DNA of 64,000 nucleotides, taken from the NCBI GenBank assembly GCA_902798385.1, contig CADBWK010000004.1, positions 61,045-125,044 of the forward strand, in the 5' to 3' direction. Under the pieces are notes generated by a model, which saw nothing but the letters and a program-made list of their open reading frames with translations, did no database searches and was not told where the DNA came from. This DNA comes from an uncultured Bacteroidales bacterium. Lineage in GTDB: Bacteria > Bacteroidota > Bacteroidia > Bacteroidales > Paludibacteraceae. Shown here piece by piece: positions 57,223 through 64,000 of the stretch (positions are counted from its first letter, which is position 1; each line of letters opens with the position of its first letter). Position numbers and translations under genes: made by a program.

Positions 57223-57950
57223 GTTGCTATTGTTCCATTGGGTTGGGGCTATGGCGCGAAGCTTGAGATATCAAGCAAACGCTCTTTGACATACTGAAAT
57301 AAACTAAAAAAGTAGTTGAAAAAAAGGAACAAGCTGAGAAAAAAAGAAACAAGCTGGACTGGAAAAAGGACCAAGTGGAGTTTGTCAAATAATCGTGCCC
57401 TTGTGGCTAAGAAGTTTGTCAACCTTGCCAGTTTTGCCATGCGAAATTTTGATAGAAAAGAAAAATACATACAAAACACTTTTAGATGATTGAGAGCGGG
57501 GCTCTGGTGTGGCTGGTTAATAAAATCGCTTGTAAGTGAACTTCCAGATGCTTTTACTACCCAACCCCACCACTCCAAGAGTTACCAATCATCCAAAAGC
57601 AAAAATATCAAAAATAAGCAAGACGAGGGTTGTTCCTTTTTTGAAAGGAAATTCATATAAAAAGGAACAAGTCACAATACAAGTAGGCTACAAGTACAAT
57701 ACAAGATCAGGGTACAAGTAGGGTGCAAGGTAGAGAGTGAAAAGGACTAAGTAAAACAAAAAAGGAACAAGTGAAAAGGACTAAGTAAAATGGTAAAAAA
57801 AGAGAGTAAAAAACAAGTAAAAATGCAGGTTTTTGAAGGAAATGGCAAAAATGGACGAATCCAAATTCACGGGATATATACAAAGTATATATAGGGTGTG
57901 CCGGGATACGATCAAAGTACGGTAAAATTACGATGTAACTCAACTATGGC
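57223..57950. other. Gene-poor spacer, 728 bp
   Basis: No credible ORF. It contains a series of AAGGA[AC]CAAG half-elements (57327-57380 and 57735-57790), hairpin D of the AGGGTTGT class (57630-57670), and repeats of ACAAGTA near 57670-57720. It separates the toxin-antitoxin operon from the truncated surface-protein gene. Confidence 0.55.
57630..57670 (+). repeat. AGGGTTGT-class hairpin D
   Basis: TTGTTCCTTTTT and AAAAAGGAACAA form a perfect 12-bp stem around a 17-nt loop. Compared with hairpin A the stem bases differ on both strands (TGTC/GACA against TTCC/GGAA), so pairing is kept by matched changes. Preceded by GAGGG. Confidence 0.8.
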
Positions 57951-59777
57951 TCAGGCGGCTCTACAAAATGGTTTACGGGCAATAAAATAGGCTGTCCACA
58001 AAAACGACCCATTAATTGAACCAAGTTTTGTGCAGCAAGAGGTGAGGTATTCGGAGTATGAAACATTGCTATAGGTTGCACTTAACCCTTTGATTCCTAA
58101 GTTACCACATGTCTTAGAGAGTTGAACTTTGATAGCATTGTAACCACCTGCTGCCAAATCGGTATAATCTTTTGCCACATCGCTGTTGAGTCCGGTGCCG
58201 GTATTAATATTATTAATACTTTTTGCTGATAACTCAGACCAACTCGAACCTCCATCCGTTGAAACGTAGAATTTAACATCACCTATCCACCATGCAGTCC
58301 CAGAATGGCCGGTACAACTAGTACTTTGATTCAGTTTATAGGTAAATTGGAATCGAGAAATGGCACCTTTTGGAGAAGTGAAAGTAACATATTCTCCATC
58401 TGCATCTAATCTCAAATATGGACCTGTATAAGTATAAGTTCCGGATATGTTCATACCCCAACCGGTCCCAGAAATATAGGGATCAGAGGTACTTATAGTC
58501 GCCGCTTGTGTCGCTGTTCCACTTCCAGTTGTCTTGGCAAAAACAGCATGATAAGTTACCGGTCCACTTACATTTGGCATTGCAGAACCTGAGGTATAAA
58601 TCGTTTTGGCACTGACGTCATCTAATTTTCCACTCCACGGAGTTGGCGTCCAACCCACAAAGGTTGTACTTGTTCCATCGCAACTACTTGGATTGTCTGG
58701 AAACGTGGGTTTTTGTCCACTTTCAACAGAAGTAGTTGTATAAGAGCTACCATTATTCATCCAAGTCACGGTGTAATATACATTCGGCGTCGCAGACGCA
58801 CTCGCAGCAGTGTTGCCGTCTGTACAATAAGTTGAACCATCGCCAACCGGCGTGACAGTCCATGTGTAAGAAGTTCCGTTAGTCAAGCCGCTAATAGTAC
58901 AACTTTTAGTGGTTGTACCAGTTACATCTCCGGGAGTGCCACCTGTACAAGCGACAGTATAACTGCTGGCTTCGGCTTGATTCGGCCACGAAAGACTAAT
59001 CTGTCGATCCCCCGGAGTCGCTGTTACACTCGGCGCTCCAATCTTTTCACAAGATGACACATCTGCATAGAACTTAGCTTGAGAGAATTGAAAATATTTA
59101 TTAGAACTATATGTGTATGTACAAGTAAATTCAAATCGATAGAATCGTCCTGTCCAATCATGACCTGCGGGGCGAGTAAAAGTGTGAGTTGCGTCTGCTG
59201 CAATTGCATTGCTCGAAGGTTTAGCTCCATTATCGCCATTAACTGTAGATATTAAATAAGTAGCATCGCCGCTGGCAGCAGCTGCAGCTGTGGAATATAC
59301 TTTTAATACTGCACTTGCTGATGTTAAATTAAAAGTAGAACCATAAGAAACAACCACCTTTGTGATGTTTTCTGATATAACCGTTTTACTATATAGAGTA
59401 CGAACGACACTCGACAATTGTTGACCACCAATACGCCACGGAACCTGATTTGAATTTCCTGTTACATTCCACGTGATAGTGATGTCTGCATCTTCATCTT
59501 CACAACTTGCATCTGTAGCACCTGCATATCCAGTACTCGTTCCATCGGAGCCTGTATTGTAAGGAGTTAAAGTATAAATTACTTCTTCCGCTCCCCACGC
59601 ATTCCCAACTCCGACCATCAGGACGAACACTAATACGGAGCAAAGTTTTAGCACTGCGGAACGACAGTCGAACGACGGTCGAACGACGGTCAAACGACAG
59701 TCATAGCCAACGTCATTACTCTGTGAGGCTGAGAACAAGCCCCGAATTTTTGAAAAATGAGTTAATAAGTTTTTCAT
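57951..59777 (-). CDS. Truncated cell-surface repeat protein (FnIII-like and InlB-B-like repeats)
   Basis: A 608-aa exported protein. A long N-region (~43 aa, partly encoded by an 11-bp tandem repeat) precedes the signal hydrophobic core LKLCSVLVFVLMVGVGNAWG. The body has an N-terminal beta domain, a fibronectin-III-like domain (SVTATPGDRQISLSWPNQAEASSYTVAC), an InlB-B-like repeat (YYTVTWMNNGSSYTTT to YHAVFAKT) and a second carbohydrate-binding-like domain. It shares the last recognisable segment (TSCCTKLGSINGS) with the paralogue at 60120, then diverges at once into a 15-residue unrelated end. No sorting tail remains. Probably a broken adhesin. Confidence 0.75.
   Translation of the reverse strand: MKNLLTHFSKIRGLFSASQSNDVGYDCRLTVVRPSFDCRSAVLKLCSVLVFVLMVGVGNAWGAEEVIYTLTPYNTGSDGTSTGYAGATDASCEDEDADITITWNVTGNSNQVPWRIGGQQLSSVVRTLYSKTVISENITKVVVSYGSTFNLTSASAVLKVYSTAAAAASGDATYLISTVNGDNGAKPSSNAIAADATHTFTRPAGHDWTGRFYRFEFTCTYTYSSNKYFQFSQAKFYADVSSCEKIGAPSVTATPGDRQISLSWPNQAEASSYTVACTGGTPGDVTGTTTKSCTISGLTNGTSYTWTVTPVGDGSTYCTDGNTAASASATPNVYYTVTWMNNGSSYTTTSVESGQKPTFPDNPSSCDGTSTTFVGWTPTPWSGKLDDVSAKTIYTSGSAMPNVSGPVTYHAVFAKTTGSGTATQAATISTSDPYISGTGWGMNISGTYTYTGPYLRLDADGEYVTFTSPKGAISRFQFTYKLNQSTSCTGHSGTAWWIGDVKFYVSTDGGSSWSELSAKSINNINTGTGLNSDVAKDYTDLAAGGYNAIKVQLSKTCGNLGIKGLSATYSNVSYSEYLTSCCTKLGSINGSFLWTAYFIARKPFCRAA
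59659..59702 (-). repeat. Four 11-bp repeats in the signal-peptide N-region
   Basis: GAACGACAGTC, GAACGACGGTC, GAACGACGGTC and AAACGACAGTC in tandem. They encode DCRLTVVRPSFDCRS before the hydrophobic core. Confidence 0.9.
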
Positions 59778-60119
59778 ATCATTTGATTTTTATATTATCG
59801 TCACATCAATACCCTTAATTGGGGTCCCCGATGAGTGCTTGCACTCGGTGGGGAGAGGAGGAAGTGCGGCAATCATACAAGTCACAGCGTGACGTAGTCA
59901 TTGCAAGCCACTTCCGACGAGGTATTGGGACTCACCGCTCGCCAAATAGCGAGAAGCAAGTCCTACAAATAGGAAATATGTTTAATGCTTTATGCATTGT
60001 TAATTATATATGTTATGGTTCAAAGAACCGAAATATCAAATTATGTTTGGTGTTGTCCGCTCTGCGGATGACATCCGATTTGTCGTATCTATACTGAAAT
60101 AACTAAATAATAAAATATT
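59778..60119. other. Divergent intergenic region with stacked hairpins
   Basis: 342 bp between the two surface-protein genes. 59821-59953 holds a succession of inverted repeats: GGGG/CCCC, GAGTGC-TT-GCACTC (59833-59846), a nested stem GGAAGTG/CACTTCC (59860-59915) enclosing GCAAT/ATTGC and GTCAC/GTGAC, and CTCGC/GCGAG (59938-59953). It may be a structured RNA, a paired leader or a palindromic mobile repeat. A TAnnTTTG (TATGTTTG, 60043-60050) may start the rightward gene, without a clear -33 TTG. Confidence 0.6.
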
Positions 60120-62018
60120 ATGACAAACAACTTTTTTAATCATCGGGTACTGTGGTTACTCATCCCTCTACTCACATTGTTTAACCTTAGTGCGTGGGGA
60201 GCCGATTATACCATCACTTTTGGTAATAGTGCAGGTTCTGCAACCGCTCTAAGCGAAAGCGTTAATGCATCTACTGCAATATCGGCCGGTACTAGTTATG
60301 TCACAAGTAAACCTTTTACCGTTAATAGCGGGAAGTGCTACTATGGAGATAATACATCGTGTATTCGTGTAGGTAAATCTGGAGAAAATGCAGAACTTGC
60401 GATTGCATTGTCTTCCAGTGGGCAAGTGAGTGCAACAACAATAGTTGTTAACTGCCACAAGATGAGTGGAAATAAAAACAAGGATGCGACACTAAGCGTA
60501 AATGGAGCCTCTCCTCAAGCCGCACCAGAAAGTGCTGGCGATTTGACTTTTACCGTAAACGATGATATTGAATCGATTATTCTCTCCTCGGTAACGGCAG
60601 TTCAAATCTATTCTATAACAGTCAATTATTCTACTGGTTGTACCAATGGAACCATTACTTACTCAGCGGGAAGTACAACATATACTGGCGGTAATGCAAT
60701 CTCCGGTTCACACGCAAATGACACTAAAGTTTGTAGCACAAACCTAACGTTACCAGGAACAACATTTACTACTACCGGTTACACACAAGACGGCTGGGCA
60801 ACAACTGATGGTGGCTCTAAGGTCTATAACTTAGGTGCAACCAACTATTCAACCGAAGGCAATGCTACTTTATACCCGCATTGGACAATCGATACATACA
60901 ACGTTCATTGGAAAGTAAATGGCAATGATTGGGAAGGGGGAACTCACGGAAGTCCATCCACAAGTGCTAACTACAATAATAAACCAGCAACCATTCCAAC
61001 AGCTCCGGTAACGGGTGATTGTGATGGCACAAAAGTCTTTGTCGGCTGGACGAATAGTACATATAGCCACGCTAGTACTGCTCCAACTATATTGTTCACT
61101 TCTCAGTCTTCTGCGCCGGCTATAACCGGAAACATCACTTTTCATGCTGTTTTCGCAAATGCTGCCGGTAGTGACCCTGTGTACACAAAAGTAACAAGTA
61201 TTTCTGAAGGCACATATATAATGGTTTCCGAATGTACCTCTAGTACATATCGATACATGCCAAACACCACCTCGTCAGACGCTAACCCTACTTTGGGAAG
61301 CGGAATAACTATGTCGACAACCGCCGGAGTCACTACTTTAACAAACTCAGTGACATCTGATATGTTATGGGATATTTCTACTGGAGAAACAAGCGGATAT
61401 TATTACGTACGTCCTCACGGTTCAACTACAGAAGGATTAGGAACTTATTCCGCTACAGGTAAAAACATTCGTATCGGGTCAGATTATGTAACTGAAGAAT
61501 GGCGTTTTAAGACATCTGCTTCATATGGTTGGGAAATAGATAACGGATATTATTTGGCTGTATATGATGATAGTTCATGGCGAAACTACAGTGACAATTC
61601 TACCAACCAAAATGGCACATTCTACTTGTTCAAACAATCAGGAGGAATGACCTATTCCAACTACGCTACTTCTTGTTGCACGAAACTGGGTTCAATTAAT
61701 GGGTCGATTAGTTTGACCCAAGGAGGTAATAGTGTAACGATTAGTGGATGGTCGGATGTAGCGAATGTGGGAACGTACACCGTGAGGATGTACAAGAAAA
61801 ACGGAGCAAGTTGGGATCTCGTAAGCGGAACTACTTCCGGCGGTTCGGCAGGTACGCAAGGTACGCGAACGGGAATTACCGGCGCCAGCAAGTCGGTGAC
61901 GTATACCGGTTTGGAAGTTGAGTCGGAATATAAGTTCACGGTTCAAGCAATTGCCGGAAGTGCTTCGTATTGCGACGGTGATGAGACAGCTGTAACTGAG
62001 ATTAATAGACAATGGTAG
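60120..62018 (+). CDS. Large cell-surface repeat protein, N-terminal part
   Basis: 632 codons up to a frame-breaking stop. Signal peptide MTNNFFNHRVLWLLIPLLTLFNLSAWG, then a beta-rich domain, a Listeria-Bacteroides-type (InlB-B) repeat (TTTGYTQDGWATTDGGSKVYNLG..YPHW), a Cys-containing repeat (CDGTKVFVGWTNSTYS..FHAVFAN), a lectin-like segment, and a fibronectin-III-like domain (NSVTISGWSDVANVGTYTVRMYKKNG). It is the paralogue of the inverted gene at 57951. The frame ends at NRQW, but homologous-looking sequence goes on at once in the next frame. Confidence 0.72.
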   Translation: MTNNFFNHRVLWLLIPLLTLFNLSAWGADYTITFGNSAGSATALSESVNASTAISAGTSYVTSKPFTVNSGKCYYGDNTSCIRVGKSGENAELAIALSSSGQVSATTIVVNCHKMSGNKNKDATLSVNGASPQAAPESAGDLTFTVNDDIESIILSSVTAVQIYSITVNYSTGCTNGTITYSAGSTTYTGGNAISGSHANDTKVCSTNLTLPGTTFTTTGYTQDGWATTDGGSKVYNLGATNYSTEGNATLYPHWTIDTYNVHWKVNGNDWEGGTHGSPSTSANYNNKPATIPTAPVTGDCDGTKVFVGWTNSTYSHASTAPTILFTSQSSAPAITGNITFHAVFANAAGSDPVYTKVTSISEGTYIMVSECTSSTYRYMPNTTSSDANPTLGSGITMSTTAGVTTLTNSVTSDMLWDISTGETSGYYYVRPHGSTTEGLGTYSATGKNIRIGSDYVTEEWRFKTSASYGWEIDNGYYLAVYDDSSWRNYSDNSTNQNGTFYLFKQSGGMTYSNYATSCCTKLGSINGSISLTQGGNSVTISGWSDVANVGTYTVRMYKKNGASWDLVSGTTSGGSAGTQGTRTGITGASKSVTYTGLEVESEYKFTVQAIAGSASYCDGDETAVTEINRQW

Positions 62019-64000
62019 TGGAAGCGATTGGACGCATCATTATATCGAGCCTACAGGCAACACAGACGAAGGGTCTGTGACGATAAATCTGCCGGCTCAC
62101 ATAGATAGTTATCAGTTCAAGATTTATGGTACATATACCAGCGTTAGCAGTTGGGGACAAACAGGTTCGGACAAAATCCCGGCAGCAACCAAATGGACGC
62201 TCAACGGAAGTAACCAAGTAAAACTGAATACAGGCGCCGGAGGTGATTATGTCATCACTGTAGATTATAGCGGCACAACAAATCCTGGTGTAACGGTTAC
62301 ATTCCCGAGCGCCAACCAAGCTTCTGGGTATAAGATCTATTTCGATAAGTCGATCATCGACGGTTGGGGAAGTACGTTGAAATACCGTATCGGAGCCGGG
62401 CGACCACGATGCTGCTCATGGTATTTACAACTATCACCATGGCGATGATTATGACATTACCAAAGCAACCGTATATTTCGATTATGTAGTGGAGGGCGAT
62501 ATCACGATGGTTCCTTCGTCGAAGAAGAACACAGAGAATAGTTGTGACTTCTGGTATGTAACGAAGACGGATGGTATGTTAACACATACGGCGACAATCA
62601 CTCCGCCGAGTAATGGTACTATAAATTTGGCATATACCAATACCAGCGGAACATCGTGTCCAACGAATACGAGTACGGTAGCGGACTTGGCGCATCGAAC
62701 GATTCTTACGGCTACTGCGACTCCGGCGACGGGATATCAGCTGAGTACCTTTACCGTCACACCGAGCGGCGAGTCAGCACAGAACCTCTCTTCCGGCGAT
62801 AACCATATTCTGGCGAAGGATGCTACTTTCGTGGCTACGTTCACAGCGAAGACGTATGCTATCAGTTTGGATCGTAATGGCGGAACGACAGGTGCTACGG
62901 AGGTGACGATGACATATAACTCGAGTAGTTTCACCGGCTGGTCTGCTCCGTCGCGCACGGGCTATACCTTTGACGGATACTACACTTCGGAGACCGATGA
63001 TAACGGTTCCGGAACATTGGTAATCAATAGCAGTGGCGTCCTACAAGCGAATGTGGATGGTTATACCGGCGCAAATGGTATTTGGACGAAGGATGCTACC
63101 TGTACCCTTTATGCTAAATGGACAGCGAATACGACAACAATAACGCTGACAGCAGGTACGGGCACAGATGGTTCGGCAAGTATCAATTACGATGCTACGA
63201 GCTATACCTCTTTCAGCGCGGCAGTACGTGTAGGTTACACCTGTACGGGCTATTGGACGAATACAGGCGGAACAGGCACGAAGGTTTTGAATGCCGATGG
63301 GTCGTTTGCTGCATCTACGGTAAGTGGTTATGTTACCAGCGACAAGTGGAGTTACACAACAGCCTCGACCCTGACGCTCTATGCCGGTTGGACGAACACG
63401 TATGCCGGCTATGCTTTTGATTTATTGGAAGACGTGCGAGATATTAGTGCCGGAAGCAAGATTATCTTGATTGGTACGAATGCAGCGGGAGATACATACA
63501 AGGCGATGACTACCGCACAGGGTGATAATAACCGTGGAAGTGTAGCTGCAGGATCCGGCGAGTTTGTCATGTCGAATAGCAATAAGACAGCTACATTGGG
63601 AGCAAGCACTTCGGTACAGGTCATTACATTGGAAGATTTGGCTACTCCGGCGGACAACACCTACCAATTTAATGTAGAGAATGGTTATTTATATGCAGCA
63701 GGCACAAGCAATGCCCGTTTGAAAACCCAAACACCCAATAGCGCCTACGGTCATTGGTTGGTTGCTGTGGATGCCAATACAAAAAAAGCAACTATGACCG
63801 GACAGGGTGGTAACTCGTACAATAAGATATACTATAACAGTACTGGCAGTATATTCGCTGGTTATAGCAACGCACAACAGCCGACGTATATCTATTTTAA
63901 TGAAACGCGCACGAAGTATACAATCACTTGGGATAAGAATGGTCATGGTACGGCACCGACATACCCAACGAATGCAGCTCGCGTGACGATGCCGGATATC
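62002..64000 (+). pseudogene. Continuation of the surface protein in two other frames, 3'-partial
   Basis: From ~62008 the +1 frame reads DNGSGSDWTHHYIEPTGNTD and runs as a carbohydrate-binding-like domain to 62398. There a GGG run shifts it again by one base into GDHDAAHGIYNYHHGDDYDI, which stays open to the window end through further InlB-B-like repeats (FTGWSAPSRTGYTFDGYYTS, VRVGYTCTGYWTN). Removing one base at each point restores one gene of more than 1,290 codons. Either the gene is decaying or phase-variable, or these are assembly errors. The 3' end lies outside the window. Confidence 0.65.

Noticed and set aside
54466-57670. Integron attC sites
   Set aside because: The hairpins look superficially like cassette boundaries, but I find no GTTRRRY/RYYYAAC core pair and no integrase in the window.

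Overview
The window comes from a member of the Bacteroidota, most likely order Bacteroidales; I cannot name a genus. The evidence is a type IX secretion (gliding/Por) operon, a PorQ gene, small Bacteroidota-restricted families (DUF4295 beside rpmB/rpmG, DUF3098 beside ftsX, DUF4293), a fumarate reductase/succinate dehydrogenase of the Bacteroides type, and promoters with the Bacteroidota -33 TTG / -7 TAnnTTTG pattern and a constant 20-nt gap. The first ~52.7 kb are compact chromosomal housekeeping DNA with many 1-4 bp start/stop overlaps. The last ~11 kb are AT-rich, repeat-rich accessory DNA.

Layout. 1-7.3 kb (+): mfd (5' end cut by the window), kdsB, deoD, an outer-membrane-type protein, yidC. 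7.3-8.7 kb: an SGNH-like orphan (-) and a membrane-anchored LytTR regulator (+). 8.7-16.8 kb (-): fumarase, a degenerate LytM protein, dxr, rseP, a sugar N-acetyltransferase, DUF4293, mscS, rlmN. 17-21.2 kb (-): tRNA-Lys; a lipid kinase / AmgK-like kinase / RapZ-C / MurU-like operon; rpmB-rpmG-DUF4295; tRNA-Arg and tRNA-Asp. 21.3-34.9 kb (-): one long collinear block running from a DUF2795 gene through porP-gldK-gldL-gldM-gldN into ftsX, DUF3098, uppP, truB, queA, ung, polA and a DUF4886 gene. 35-36.3 kb (-): cob(I)alamin adenosyltransferase and a methyltransferase. 36.35-39.7 kb (+): a fused SpmA-SpmB protein, ybeY, a secreted pectate lyase. 39.7-44.3 kb (-): a secreted nuclease/phosphatase-fold protein, a single-chain SdhA-SdhB fusion, sdhC. 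44.4-47.1 kb (+): porQ-cmk-ispH. 47-50.7 kb (-): malQ and a flippase-like membrane protein. 50.8-52.7 kb (+): a helix-hairpin-helix/beta-barrel protein.

52.7-64 kb is accessory: short remnant ORFs, a DUF1016 PDDEXK nuclease, a RhuM protein with a PLD-like C-terminus, and a RelE-type toxin-antitoxin pair, separated by gene-poor spacers full of hairpins. Two divergently oriented, partly homologous surface proteins follow. One is truncated; the other carries two +1 frameshifts and runs off the window.

How the genes fit together: the Por/Gld proteins build the type IX secretion machine that would export proteins such as the pectate lyase and the EEP-fold enzyme, which share an unusual C-terminal tail. 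Several genes serve envelope synthesis or recycling (kdsB, dxr/ispH, uppP, AmgK/MurU-like pair, ftsX, yidC, rseP). The most unexpected signals are: (1) degenerate 7-bp tandem tracts repeatedly embedded in unrelated reading frames, with related 11-bp tracts elsewhere; (2) the SdhA-SdhB fusion; (3) a DNA polymerase I without its central 3'-5' exonuclease domain; (4) interleaved divergent promoters on a TTG-N8-CAA core that appear to give leaderless mRNAs; (5) covarying hairpins that punctuate the accessory island.
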